DNA of 64,000 bases from Brevundimonas vesicularis. GTDB taxonomy: Bacteria; Pseudomonadota; Alphaproteobacteria; Caulobacterales; Caulobacteraceae. The number at the start of each line of letters is the position of its first letter. Position 1 is the first letter of the stretch. Below the pieces are notes generated by a model, which was not told the origin of the DNA, made no database searches, and saw only the letters and a list, made by a program, of their open reading frames with translations. The DNA lies in the NCBI RefSeq assembly GCF_014204545.1, contig NZ_JACHLJ010000001.1, positions 1,302,001 through 1,366,000 of the forward strand. The letters are read 5' to 3'. The position numbers and the translations under genes are program-made. Positions 42,180 through 51,331 of the stretch are shown here, piece after piece.

Positions 42180-43049
42180 TTGCCCTTTCCCGAATTCGAT
42201 CCGGTCCTAATTCACCTCGGACCGCTTCCGATCCGCTGGTACGCCCTGGCCTATGTCGCCGGCATCGTGCTGGGCTGGTGGTACGCCGCACGTCTGGTCA
42301 AGACCCAGCGTCTGTGGGCGCCGGGCAAGCCGCCAATCAACACCACCCAGCTGGACGATCTGGTGCTGTGGATCGTGCTCGGCATCATCCTCGGCGGCCG
42401 GTTGGGCTACGCCCTCTTCTACAAACCGGTCATGTACGGCCAGCTTTTCACCGGCCAGACCCTGGGCGAACGGTTCGAACTGTTCCAGCTCTGGACAGGC
42501 GGCATGAGCTTCCACGGCGGCTTCTTGGGCGTGGTCCTGGCTATCGTCCTCTATTCCCGCGCCCAGAAGATCGACATGCTGCGGCTGGGCGATCTGATCG
42601 CGCCTGTCGTGCCCATCGGCCTGATGTTCGGCCGCCTTGCCAACTTTATCAATGGCGAGCTGTGGGGCCGCGAGACGACTGTCCCGTGGGCCATCCGTTT
42701 CTGCAACGCCCGCATCGAACAGATGTACGGCTTCTGCCCCGCCGGCGACGCGCCCCGCCATCCCAGCCAGCTTTACGAAGCCGGCCTGGAGGGGATCGTC
42801 CTGCTGTCCATCCTCTCCCTGGGCATCTGGAAGTTCGATCTGCTGAAGAAGCCCGGCTACATCACCGGCCTGTTCCTGGTCGGCTACGGCGTCTGCCGCG
42901 CCGCGCTGGAGAATGTGCGTGAGCCCGACTTCGGCATGCCTGATTTCCCGCTTGGCCTGACCATGGGGATGATGCTGTCGATCCCGATGATCCTGATCGG
43001 CGCCTGGCTGATCTGGCGCGCCTGGAACCAGCCGCCCGTCGCAGCATGA
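42180..43049 (+). CDS. lgt: Prolipoprotein diacylglyceryl transferase
   Basis: Inner-membrane enzyme (289 aa, about seven TM helices) that transfers diacylglycerol from phosphatidylglycerol to the lipobox Cys of prolipoproteins. The Lgt signature is present as FGRLANFINGELWGRET; the N-terminus YALAYVAGIVLGWWYAA and HPSQLYEAGLEG are also typical. Start TTG with AGGA 8 bases upstream. midA overlaps its end by 4 bases. It serves the several lipoproteins seen in this window (FlgH, the hydrolase, the efflux channel). Confidence 0.96.
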   Translation: MPFPEFDPVLIHLGPLPIRWYALAYVAGIVLGWWYAARLVKTQRLWAPGKPPINTTQLDDLVLWIVLGIILGGRLGYALFYKPVMYGQLFTGQTLGERFELFQLWTGGMSFHGGFLGVVLAIVLYSRAQKIDMLRLGDLIAPVVPIGLMFGRLANFINGELWGRETTVPWAIRFCNARIEQMYGFCPAGDAPRHPSQLYEAGLEGIVLLSILSLGIWKFDLLKKPGYITGLFLVGYGVCRAALENVREPDFGMPDFPLGLTMGMMLSIPMILIGAWLIWRAWNQPPVAA

Positions 43050-44131
43050 GCGACGTCGAACCCCTGAAGACCCGTCTGGCGCGCGAGATCGCCCTGACGG
43101 GGCCGATGACGGTCGCCGACTACGTCACTCGCTGCCTGCATGACCCGAAGGGCGGCTACTACGCCTCGCGTCCTGACCTGGGCGCACGTGGCGACTTCAT
43201 CACCGCCCCCCTGGTCAGCCAGATGTTCGGCGAACTGATCGGCCTGTGGGCGGTCGAGACCTGGAACCGGCTGGGCGCCCCCGAACGCTTTCGCCTGGTC
43301 GAGGTCGGCCCCGGCGACGGCACATTGATGAGCGACGCCCTGAGGGCCGCCCGCCTGGTCCCTGGCTTCCTCGAAGCCTGCGACCTGATCCTCATCGAAC
43401 CCAGCGCCCCCTTGCGCGATCTTCAGGCCAAGGCTTTGGCCGGCGCCGACCTGTCGCCCCGGTGGGTCCGCGACCTGACGCGGATCGAGACCGACGCCCC
43501 CGTCATCCTGATCGCCAACGAGGTGCTGGACTGCATGCCCGCGCGCCAGTTCGTCCGCACCGAGGGCGGCTGGGCCGAGCGGCGCATCGGCGTCACCGAC
43601 GACGGCGACCTGATCTTCGGCCTGACCGCCATTTCCGGCGGTTTCCAAAAGCCGGACTTCGAAATCGCGCCGGGCGGCATCCTGGAAATCTCGGAACAGC
43701 AGGCCCTCTTCGGCCGCGACCTGGGCCTGTTGATGAAGGCCGCCTCGGGCGCCGCCCTGCTGATCGACTACGGCCGCGCCCGTCCCGAGGCCGGCGACAC
43801 CCTCCAGGCGCTGCACCGTCACCAGAAGGTCGATCCCCTGTCGACGCCGGGTGAGGCCGACCTGACGCAATGGGCTGATTTCCCTCTGGTCATGGAGGCC
43901 GCCGTCCGCACCGGCGCCGATGTCACCGGCTGCCTGCCCCAGGGCGAGTTCCTGCGCCTGCTCGGCGTCGAGGCCCGCACCGAGACGCTTAAAGCCAGTC
44001 GGCCCGCAGCCGCCGCCGTCATCGACCGCCAGTTCGACCGCCTGACCGCCGCCGACCAGATGGGAAGCCTGTTCAAGGCCGCCGCGATCTTTGCGCCCCG
44101 ATCCCTGGTCGTGCCCGGCTGGGACGCCTGA
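43046..44131 (+). CDS. MidA/NDUFAF7-like SAM-dependent methyltransferase
   Basis: A 361-aa class I methyltransferase of the DUF185/NDUFAF7 family, whose mitochondrial member methylates an arginine in complex I. The N-terminus LTGPMTVADYVTRCLHDPKGGYY is distinctive; SAM motif I is VEVGPGDGTLMSD; later NEVLDCMPARQFV. Complex I assembly is a likely role by homology, not shown here. Its ATG overlaps lgt (ATGA), and pgeF follows 13 bp after its stop. Confidence 0.9.
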   Translation: MSDVEPLKTRLAREIALTGPMTVADYVTRCLHDPKGGYYASRPDLGARGDFITAPLVSQMFGELIGLWAVETWNRLGAPERFRLVEVGPGDGTLMSDALRAARLVPGFLEACDLILIEPSAPLRDLQAKALAGADLSPRWVRDLTRIETDAPVILIANEVLDCMPARQFVRTEGGWAERRIGVTDDGDLIFGLTAISGGFQKPDFEIAPGGILEISEQQALFGRDLGLLMKAASGAALLIDYGRARPEAGDTLQALHRHQKVDPLSTPGEADLTQWADFPLVMEAAVRTGADVTGCLPQGEFLRLLGVEARTETLKASRPAAAAVIDRQFDRLTAADQMGSLFKAAAIFAPRSLVVPGWDA

Positions 44132-44144
44132 TATAGGTGGGGGC

Positions 44145-44915
44145 ATGAGCGATCTGGCCCCCATCACCCACCCGCTTCTGACCGCCGCCGGCGTCGCCCA
44201 CGGCTTCTTCACCCGCACGGGCGGCGTCTCGACCGGAATCTACGAAGGCCTGAACGCCGGCGTCGGCTCAAAGGACGACCCCGCCTCCGTCGCCGAGAAC
44301 CGCCGCCGCGTCGCCGCCCATTTCAACGCCGACGCCGACCATTTGAACGGCTGCTACCAGATCCATTCCGCCGTCGCCCGCGTGGCGGAAGGCCCCTGGC
44401 ATGGCGACAGGCCCGAGGGCGACGCCGTCGTATCGGCCGAGCCTGGTCTGCTGTGTTCGGTCCTGACGGCCGACTGCGCGCCGGTGCTGTTGGCCGATCC
44501 CGAGACCCGCATCGTCGCCGCCGTCCACGCCGGCTGGAAGGGCGCCCTGGGCGGGGTGGTCCATTCCGCCGTCGCCGCCATGCAGGCCCTGGGCGCCGAT
44601 CCCCGCCGCACCCTGGCCGTCGTCGGCCCGTGCATCGCCCCCGCCAGCTACGAGGTCGGCGCCGATTTCGAGGACCGTTTCACCCACCATGATCCTGGCA
44701 GCGACCGCTTCTTCCACCCCGGAGAGACCGACGACAAACGCCAGTTCGACCTGCCCGGCTTCGTCCTGTGGCGGCTGCAGCAGGCAGGCGTCGGTCAGGC
44801 CGTCTGGACCGGCCACAACACCTGCGCGGACACAGAGCGGTTCTATTCGAACCGCCGCGCCTTCCAGCACGGCGAGCCGGACTTCGGTCGATTGATTTCG
44901 GTGATCGGGGCTTAA
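44145..44915 (+). CDS. pgeF: Peptidoglycan editing factor PgeF (laccase-domain YfiH)
   Basis: 256-aa protein with the multicopper-polyphenol-oxidase-like fold that removes misplaced L-Ser from UDP-MurNAc in cell wall synthesis. Metal-site motifs are LTADCAPVLLAD, AAVHAGWKGALGG and GPCIAPASYEVG. I start at ATG 44145; the open frame from 44091 overlaps midA. Its TAA stop shares the TTAA bases with the lpxC stop on the other strand, so the two genes overlap by four bases tail to tail. Confidence 0.9.
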   Translation: MSDLAPITHPLLTAAGVAHGFFTRTGGVSTGIYEGLNAGVGSKDDPASVAENRRRVAAHFNADADHLNGCYQIHSAVARVAEGPWHGDRPEGDAVVSAEPGLLCSVLTADCAPVLLADPETRIVAAVHAGWKGALGGVVHSAVAAMQALGADPRRTLAVVGPCIAPASYEVGADFEDRFTHHDPGSDRFFHPGETDDKRQFDLPGFVLWRLQQAGVGQAVWTGHNTCADTERFYSNRRAFQHGEPDFGRLISVIGA

Positions 44916-45811
44916 CCCGCGCGCGCCAGCTCCGGCACGCGGGTGACCTCGCGCCAAGCTTGGGGCGCGGCCAGCAGGGCGCGGACCAGCTTGTTGTTCA
45001 GGGCGTGGCCGGCCTTGTAGCCTTCGTAGCGACCCAGCAGCGGCGCGCCCAGCACATACAGGTCGCCGATGGCGTCCAGCGCCTTGTGACGCACGAACTC
45101 GCGTTCCATGCGCAGACCGCCGGGGTTCAGAATCTCATCGCCGTCGATGACCACGGCGTTCTCCAGCGAGCCGCCGCGCGCCAGACCCGCCTTGCGCAGC
45201 GCCTCGACCTCATGGGCGAAACCGAAGGTGCGGCAGGCCATGATCTCCTTGCGGAAAGTCGGTTCGTCCACGACGAAATCGATCACCTGATTGCCGATCA
45301 CGGCCGACGGGAAGTCGATCTCGAACCGCATCTCATAGCGGTCGCACGGCATCAGGGCCGCATGCTTGTCGCCCTCGACGACATGGACCGTTTCCAGAAT
45401 CTCGACGTAGCGCTGCGGCGTCGGCTGCGGTCGGAAACCGGCCCGGTCCAGCAGCTTCACGAACTCCAGCGCCGAACCGTCCAGGATCGGCAGCTCCGGT
45501 CCGTCGACCTCGACCACGGCGTTCGACACGCCCAGCGCGGCGAAAGCGGCCATCAGATGCTCGATGGTCGAAAGGCGAACGCCCGCGCCATTCTCGATCA
45601 TGGTGTTCAGGCGGGCGTCAACGACGGCCTCGCCCGACACCGGAATGCGGTTGTCGCGGTCGGTGATGTCGGTGCGCACGAAGACGATGCCCGTGCCAGA
45701 TGGCGCAGGCCGAACCGCCAGCCGCACCCGGCGACCGGTGTGCACCCCGACCCCGGCGATAATGGCCGGGGCGACGAGGGTGCGTTCGTGATGGTCGCTT
45801 CTGACCGACAA
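44912..45811 (-). CDS. lpxC: UDP-3-O-acyl-N-acetylglucosamine deacetylase
   Basis: Zinc enzyme for the committed step of lipid A synthesis, 299 aa, cytosolic. Zinc and catalytic features: STIEHLMAA (His), FVRHKALDAIGDLYVLG (His and Asp), and ILDGSALEFVK. Start appears to be TTG 45811, because an in-frame TAA lies eight codons upstream and no other start is available. Weak ribosome binding site (AGG close to it). In Caulobacter lpxC also follows ftsZ. A hairpin lies between the two genes. Confidence 0.95.
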   Translation of the reverse strand: MSVRSDHHERTLVAPAIIAGVGVHTGRRVRLAVRPAPSGTGIVFVRTDITDRDNRIPVSGEAVVDARLNTMIENGAGVRLSTIEHLMAAFAALGVSNAVVEVDGPELPILDGSALEFVKLLDRAGFRPQPTPQRYVEILETVHVVEGDKHAALMPCDRYEMRFEIDFPSAVIGNQVIDFVVDEPTFRKEIMACRTFGFAHEVEALRKAGLARGGSLENAVVIDGDEILNPGGLRMEREFVRHKALDAIGDLYVLGAPLLGRYEGYKAGHALNNKLVRALLAAPQAWREVTRVPELARAG

Positions 45812-45950
45812 ACCTGATCTCGCTCTTTACCTTTTCGCGCGCCGCACGCCGTGCGGATTGCGCCCTAGGTTCCATGTAACGGTCATGCCGCAAGCGCGAA
45901 ATCAAAGTCCGGTTTCGGATTGTTTCGGTCTGAGACACATCCAGACGAGA

Positions 45951-45979
45951 AACGCCCCGGAGGCGGGCTCCGGGGCGTT
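45951..45979 (-). terminator. Hairpin between ftsZ and lpxC
   Basis: AACGCCCCGGAG and CTCCGGGGCGTT form a perfect 12-bp stem around GCGGG, ending 20 bp after the ftsZ stop. The U-tract on the minus strand is short (TTT), so it may terminate only partly and act as an attenuator ahead of lpxC. The placement fits the end of the ftsZ transcript. Confidence 0.6.
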
Positions 45980-45998
45980 TGGTCGTCATTTGGGACGT

Positions 45999-47585
45999 TT
46001 AGTTGGCCAGACGGCGGAGAAAGGATGGGATTTCCAGGTCGTCATCGGCCTGTCCCGCCTCCGGTTCTGGATGTTGGGCCGGTTGAGCCGACGCGCGCGC
46101 CTGATGCGACGATTGCGGCGCATAGGACATATCGTGCTGAGGCTGGGTGCGCTTGCCGCGTCCGAACAGGCTCCAGCCGCTGCGGCGGTGGTCACGGTCG
46201 TCGTAACCATCTTCGGCTTGGGGTTGCTGGGCCGCAGGCGCGGCGCGCTCATAGAGATCGCCTTGCGGCGCGACGCGCGGGGCCGGCGCGCGGGTCTCAT
46301 ATTCCTCGACCCAGGGATCAACGATGGGGTCCAGAGTGCGCGGCTGCGGCTCGGCGACGCGGATCACCGGCTCGGGGCGCGGTTCCGGTTCGCGAGCGGC
46401 AGGGGCCTGAAAGGTCGGCACAACCGGCGCCGCCTCGATGCGGGGCTCAGGCGCGCGCGGGGCTTCTGCACGAACCGGCTCGCGATAGGTGTCGCGGGTC
46501 GGTTCCGGGGCGCGCGAGGCTTGCGTGCCATACAGGCCGCCAGCCGAGCGTCGAGCGTCATGACCAGCCAGCGGCGCGCTGGCGGCCTGCGGGGCGATGG
46601 GTTCGATGCGACGCACTTCGCCCTCGTCCATTCCGGTCGCGACGACCGAGACGCGGATCTTGCCATCCAGGGCCGGGTCGAAGGCCGCGCCGAAGATGAT
46701 GTTGGCGTCGCCGTCCACTTCCGCGCTGATGGCGTTGGCGGCTTCATCGACCTCCAACAGGGTCATGTCCAGACCGCCGGTGATGTTCACCAGCACGGCC
46801 TTGGCGCCCTTCAGGCTGGTCTCGTCCAGCAGCGGGTTGGCGATGGCGTTCTGGGCCGCCAGCAGGGCGCGGTCGTCGCCGGTAGCCTCGCCCGTGCCCA
46901 TCATCGCCTTGCCCATCTCGGACATCACCGCGCGTACGTCGGCGAAGTCCAGATTGATCAGGCCGGGCAGGATCATCAGGTCTGTGATCGAGCGCACGCC
47001 CGAGTGCAGAACCTGATCGGCCATGCCGAACGCGTCGGCGAAAGTCGTGCGCTCGTTGGCGACGCGGAACAGGTTCTGGTTCGGGATGACAATCAATGTG
47101 TCGACATAGCGTTGCAGCTCGGCGACGCCCGCGTCGGCCAGACGCATGCGGTGACGCCCTTCGAAGGTGAAGGGCTTGGTCACGACGCCGACGGTCAGGA
47201 TGCCGCGATCACGCGCGCATTTGGCGATGACCGGCGCCGCGCCGGTGCCAGTGCCGCCCCCCATGCCGCAGGTGATGAAGACCATGTGCGCACCTTCCAG
47301 GTGCTGATGGATTTCGTCGGCGGATTCCTCGGCGGCGTTCATGCCGACTTCGGGGTGGGCGCCGGCGCCCAGACCCTGGGTGATGGTCTCGCCCAGCTGG
47401 ATGCGGCGATCGGTCTTGGCGAAGCTGAGGTGCTGCGCATCGGTGTTGGCCACGACGAACTCGACCCCTTCAAGGCCGGCGTCGATCATATTGTTCACGG
47501 CGTTGCCGCCAGCGCCGCCGACGCCGAACACGACGATGCGGGGCTTCAGTTCAGTGTGTTGCGGCTTGACCAATGAGAGCGACAT
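45999..47585 (-). CDS. ftsZ: Cell division protein FtsZ
   Basis: Tubulin-like GTPase that forms the Z ring, 528 aa. GTP site: [13 protein letters not shown] and tubulin signature [17 protein letters not shown]7 loop [11 protein letters not shown]. GTPase core ~1-318, then a long Pro/Arg-rich linker of ~190 residues. The conserved C-terminal peptide for FtsA/ZipA-type binding is [17 protein letters not shown] start. Upstream are a GAATC at 47639-47643 and a CtrA-like site at 47684-47698, fitting the Caulobacter cell-cycle control of ftsZ. The linker makes it longer than E. coli FtsZ, as in other Caulobacteraceae. Confidence 0.98.
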   Translation of the reverse strand: MSLSLVKPQHTELKPRIVVFGVGGAGGNAVNNMIDAGLEGVEFVVANTDAQHLSFAKTDRRIQLGETITQGLGAGAHPEVGMNAAEESADEIHQHLEGAHMVFITCGMGGGTGTGAAPVIAKCARDRGILTVGVVTKPFTFEGRHRMRLADAGVAELQRYVDTLIVIPNQNLFRVANERTTFADAFGMADQVLHSGVRSITDLMILPGLINLDFADVRAVMSEMGKAMMGTGEATGDDRALLAAQNAIANPLLDETSLKGAKAVLVNITGGLDMTLLEVDEAANAISAEVDGDANIIFGAAFDPALDGKIRVSVVATGMDEGEVRRIEPIAPQAASAPLAGHDARRSAGGLYGTQASRAPEPTRDTYREPVRAEAPRAPEPRIEAAPVVPTFQAPAAREPEPRPEPVIRVAEPQPRTLDPIVDPWVEEYETRAPAPRVAPQGDLYERAAPAAQQPQAEDGYDDRDHRRSGWSLFGRGKRTQPQHDMSYAPQSSHQARASAQPAQHPEPEAGQADDDLEIPSFLRRLAN

Positions 47586-47683
47586 TTTCTGTTTCCGACC
47601 TGCTGACCCGCCCCTTCAAACCAACCGACCGCCCCGCCGAATCGCTTTGGTTATGAGCGCGTTAAGGATTGCGCCCATGAAGG

Positions 47684-47698
47684 TTAAGAGAAGGTTAC
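47684..47698 (-). promoter_or_regulatory. CtrA-like site upstream of ftsZ
   Basis: On the minus strand GTAA, seven bases (CCTTCTC), TTAAC fits the CtrA consensus TTAA-N7-TTAAC with one change. It lies about 100 bp upstream of the ftsZ start. CtrA represses ftsZ in Caulobacter. A CcrM site GAATC (47639-47643) lies between it and the gene. Position and pairing of both elements match known biology. Confidence 0.65.
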
Positions 47699-47771
47699 GG
47701 CGATAATGTGAGTCGGACCGAAGAACACCCCAAACCGAAAGCGTTGCCGGAGTTTTCCTGTCGACAACGAA

Positions 47772-47799
47772 AAAGGGCGGCTCTTCCGAGCCGCCCTTT
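47772..47799 (-). terminator. Rho-independent terminator of the TonB receptor gene
   Basis: AAAGGGCGGCTC and GAGCCGCCCTTT form a perfect 12-bp stem with loop TTCC. On the minus strand the stem runs straight into TTTTT. It lies 18 bp after the receptor stop and separates that transcript from ftsZ. Confidence 0.9.
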
Positions 47800-47817
47800 C
47801 CGCAATCAATCCCAGTT

Positions 47818-50800
47818 TTACCAGGGACGATAGTTCAGGCTGATCGAGTAACGACGTCCGTAAGGATCGAAGTTGGAGTAGAGCGTTGCGCCCAGCCAAC
47901 GCGCCTGTTCGGAGTCGAAGGCGTTCTGCACCGTGCCGGTGAGCGTCAGATCATCGCGAACCTGATAACGGACCGAGAAGTCGTTCCGCATGAAGTTCTT
48001 GGTGTCCAGATATTCGGCAGGACGCGAGTCTGCGTTCTGCACGAAATCACGACGCTGGACGATGTCCTGAGCGGTTTGCCAGTCGGCGACCCAGGTGACA
48101 CGCAGAGGCTCGAACGGCGTTTGCCACGTCAGCGTCGAGGTCAGGCGGGTACGCGGATAGAACAGCGTGCTCGACAGTTCGGTGAAGTCGTTGGGGTTTT
48201 CGATGTTGTTGAAGTTCTTCTGCTCGATCAGCCAGGAGCCGTTGACCGAGTGTTGGAACACCCCCCAGTTCCGACCCAGCATGTCCTGCGTGTCGAAGCG
48301 GTAGTTCGACGTGAAGTCCAGTCCGCGAACGTTACGCTTGGCATAGTTGATCGAGCTTTGCAGGAAGTCGACCAGCAGGAAGCGGTCATCGCGCGGCGTC
48401 GCCGGATCGTTGACGCCAGTACGGGTCAGCGTTTGGCAGGCGCTGGTGTTCAGCGAAGGCCCGTTGACGCAGTTTTCAGCTGCGGTTTGTGCGCTCACGG
48501 CTGCGATCACCTTGTCGATGGTGATTTCGTAGTAGTCCAGCACCAGCGAGAAGTTCGGAATGAAGCGGGGCTGCAAGACCGTCGAGAAGGTGAACGATTC
48601 CGACTCTTCCGGCTGCAGGTTGGGATTGCCGCCGTTACGCCCTGCGACGCTCGAGCCGTATTCCGGACGGTAGGCGTTGGCCGCCGTCGGATCCTGGAAG
48701 TTGAAGGTCAGACCCAGCTGTTGCGCCAAGGCGGCGCAGTTCACGATCCGGTTCGCCGCCTTCGTACGATCGGCGAAGTTCTGGATGTTGACCGTAGCGC
48801 ACGGGTCATTGAACTGCAGGAAGGTCTGCGTTTGCGGCGAGTTGGTTTCGGACAACGTTGGCGCGCGCACCGAGGTGTTGAACGACGTCTTGAAGGCGAT
48901 ATCGCGGATCGGGCGGTAAACCAGGTTCACGCCGTAAACGTCGTTGCCGCCAAAGGTCGAGAAGTCGCTGTAGCGATACGACCCGCTGAGTTCTGCATAT
49001 TCGCCCAGGAAGCTGTCACGCATCAGGGGAATGGAGAGTTCAGCAAAGGCTTCCTTGGTCTCATAGGAAGCCGGCAGGAAGTCGGCGCCGCTGTTGAGCT
49101 GGGCGTAGGTGGTGCCGAGCGAACGGCTGCGGCCCGTGCCTTCGGTGTATTCCTTGCGGTATTCGGCGCCCAGAGCGACACCGATGGGGCCTGCGCCCCA
49201 GAAGTCCCACAGTTGGCCAGACACGGTGCCCAGCGCGTCATGCTGTTCGTTGACTTGGTCGATCGTCAGTTGGGCGCGCACATACTGCAGAGCTTCTTCG
49301 CTCTGGTTGCCCAGACCAAAGACGTTCAGCGGCTTACAGTTCTGGACCACGGCCGACTGCGAATTCAGCGTACCGGGCACGTTGGGGTTACGGCTCGTGA
49401 CCGTACCGCCGTTGGCGGTCAGCTGCTGCACGCGGCAGACGATATTGCCGGACGCGTCGCGCACTGCATCCATGGCGTAGGAGAAGCGCTCGATGTCCAG
49501 GCCACGTTCGACGTTCTTGTTGTCGACACGACCGTAGGTGTAGCCCAGATCCCAGTCGATGTTCTTGACAAAGCCCAGATCACCAGCCGACCCGTTCAGA
49601 CCGACAACGTAACGTTGCAGTTGCTTGTCATTGGTCTGCGGACGGTCCAGCAGCCAAGCGCTGTAACGCGCGAACGGCGCCGCCGTCGTGCCCGTCTGGG
49701 CGCCCGGAGCCCCAGCGGTCGCCGGACCATAGACGGGCGTCGTATTTGCGCGGATCGCAGCGGCCAGATTGGCCGGCAGGAAGGCGTTGTCCGTGCGCGT
49801 CGTATAGGCCGACGTGCTCAGGATCTGCATCGAGTTCCCGGCGTTCAGCGTGTCGGAAATATAGACGTCGCCGAACGAGTAGCCCGTCGCCAGATTCGTC
49901 GTTTCGTCGACGTACTTGGCCTCGGCATACAGATTGATGTTCGGCGTGATCTTGAAGTTTCCGCCGACCTGGAAGCGGGCGTTTTCAGATTTCGGCAACG
50001 TCGAGTCGACATTGAAGATCACATTCGGGTTCTCACCGTCACCGCCGACGTTGACCGCACGGTTGGTGCCCGTTTGCTGAACCCAATTGCCGAAGTCCGC
50101 GATACGCGCATTGAGCCCATCAAAGACGTAGGTCCTGCCCGGAGCGACGCCGAAGCAGGACGCCGAAGTGATGGATGTCGTCGTGCACTGTCCGGTTGGA
50201 ATGGTGTTCGGGTTGTTGAGTGCGCTCGGCTGGTAATTGTTGGCGAGCGTAACCTGACCCCAGCGAAGCAGCTGGAGCGTGCGGCGGTCCTTGTAGAGGA
50301 GCGCATCAGTCACGCCATCGTAAGCTGCTGCCGCCGTGTCGGCATCGCGACCGACCAGACCCCAACCGCCCTGCAGCCAATCGATGTCGGCCGCCAGAAC
50401 TTCATCCAGTTGCTCGTATTCACCGAAGGCGTAGACGTTCAGGCGGTCGTCGAACAGATTTTTGCCAGCCAGCACGGAGATGCGCTTGGAGTCCTGGCCG
50501 CCATCGTTAAGCTGCGCCCAGCGAGCATCGATTTCCAGCCCCTCGAAGTCCTTGCGCAGCTTGAAGTTCAGCACGCCGGAAACGGCGTCCGCGCCGTAAA
50601 CGGACGCCGCGCCGCCCGTGACGATTTCGACGCTTTCAATCAGTAGGCGCGGAATGGTGTCGACGTCGACGGCCAAGGTGCCTTGCGGCGATCCAACGTG
50701 GCGACGGCCGTCAACCAGCGTCAGCGTGCGACCCGAGCCCAGCGAGCGCAGGTTGGGCAGCGACAGGCCGCCCGCGTTCAGAACGCCTGCGGTCGTGTCC

Positions 50801-51084
50801 GACGGAACCTGCGAGTTCATCAGCGCAGGAATGGTCGCCAGGTAGTCGATGACCGTGTTTTGACCGGTCGTCAGCAGGGTCTCGCGGCTGACCTGGATCA
50901 GGGGGGTGGGAGCCGTGACCGGATCGCGGCGGATACGCGAACCGGTGACGACGATTTCGTCAACCTGAGTAGCGTCTGCGGCTTCAGCAGCGGTTTGCTG
51001 CGCCTGCGCCCAAGCGGGGGCCGACACGGCGAGAATGCCCGCCAGAACCGTCGTCCCAAACAAATAATTACGCTTCAGTTTCAT
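47818..51084 (-). CDS. TonB-dependent outer-membrane receptor
   Basis: A 1088-aa outer-membrane transporter. Signal peptide ~1-26 (LFGTTVLAGILAVSAPAWA), TonB box DEIVVTGSRI at ~43-52, a plug domain with LRSLGSGRTLTLVDGRRHVG and ESVEIVTGGAASVYGADAVSG, then a 22-strand-type barrel ending in an aromatic residue (SLNYRPW). Many Tyr/Asn-rich loops. Ligand unknown; the long barrel and the GAASVYGADAVSGVLN motif are common in Caulobacterales/sphingomonad receptors for oligosaccharides or other large substrates. It sits between ftsA and ftsZ with its own 247-bp upstream gap and its own terminator, so it is an independent unit. Confidence 0.95.
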   Translation of the reverse strand: MKLKRNYLFGTTVLAGILAVSAPAWAQAQQTAAEAADATQVDEIVVTGSRIRRDPVTAPTPLIQVSRETLLTTGQNTVIDYLATIPALMNSQVPSDTTAGVLNAGGLSLPNLRSLGSGRTLTLVDGRRHVGSPQGTLAVDVDTIPRLLIESVEIVTGGAASVYGADAVSGVLNFKLRKDFEGLEIDARWAQLNDGGQDSKRISVLAGKNLFDDRLNVYAFGEYEQLDEVLAADIDWLQGGWGLVGRDADTAAAAYDGVTDALLYKDRRTLQLLRWGQVTLANNYQPSALNNPNTIPTGQCTTTSITSASCFGVAPGRTYVFDGLNARIADFGNWVQQTGTNRAVNVGGDGENPNVIFNVDSTLPKSENARFQVGGNFKITPNINLYAEAKYVDETTNLATGYSFGDVYISDTLNAGNSMQILSTSAYTTRTDNAFLPANLAAAIRANTTPVYGPATAGAPGAQTGTTAAPFARYSAWLLDRPQTNDKQLQRYVVGLNGSAGDLGFVKNIDWDLGYTYGRVDNKNVERGLDIERFSYAMDAVRDASGNIVCRVQQLTANGGTVTSRNPNVPGTLNSQSAVVQNCKPLNVFGLGNQSEEALQYVRAQLTIDQVNEQHDALGTVSGQLWDFWGAGPIGVALGAEYRKEYTEGTGRSRSLGTTYAQLNSGADFLPASYETKEAFAELSIPLMRDSFLGEYAELSGSYRYSDFSTFGGNDVYGVNLVYRPIRDIAFKTSFNTSVRAPTLSETNSPQTQTFLQFNDPCATVNIQNFADRTKAANRIVNCAALAQQLGLTFNFQDPTAANAYRPEYGSSVAGRNGGNPNLQPEESESFTFSTVLQPRFIPNFSLVLDYYEITIDKVIAAVSAQTAAENCVNGPSLNTSACQTLTRTGVNDPATPRDDRFLLVDFLQSSINYAKRNVRGLDFTSNYRFDTQDMLGRNWGVFQHSVNGSWLIEQKNFNNIENPNDFTELSSTLFYPRTRLTSTLTWQTPFEPLRVTWVADWQTAQDIVQRRDFVQNADSRPAEYLDTKNFMRNDFSVRYQVRDDLTLTGTVQNAFDSEQARWLGATLYSNFDPYGRRYSISLNYRPW

Positions 51085-51331
51085 AATCAGTCACCCCACT
51101 AGAATCGATTTGCGAACAGCCGAGCCGCAAAAGCCCATGGCTTCTCGTAAACCGTCTAGCGAAATATGGCCGTCAGGCAACCAATGTGACCCAAATCGGG
51201 CCAGCACGCGTCGATGATGTTACAATCATGACACAGTTCAGCTACCAGGGATTGGTTAGTTGCGAAGCGCTGCCGCTACAATGATGTCCAAACCGACGAG
51301 CCGACGCGCTTTTGACTAGGAATAGACGACA

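Noticed and set aside
48076..50646. An 856-codon open frame antisense to the TonB receptor gene.
   Set aside because: Its codons mirror the receptor's GC-rich third positions, the product has low-complexity Arg/Val/Gly composition without domains, and the receptor on the other strand is unmistakable.
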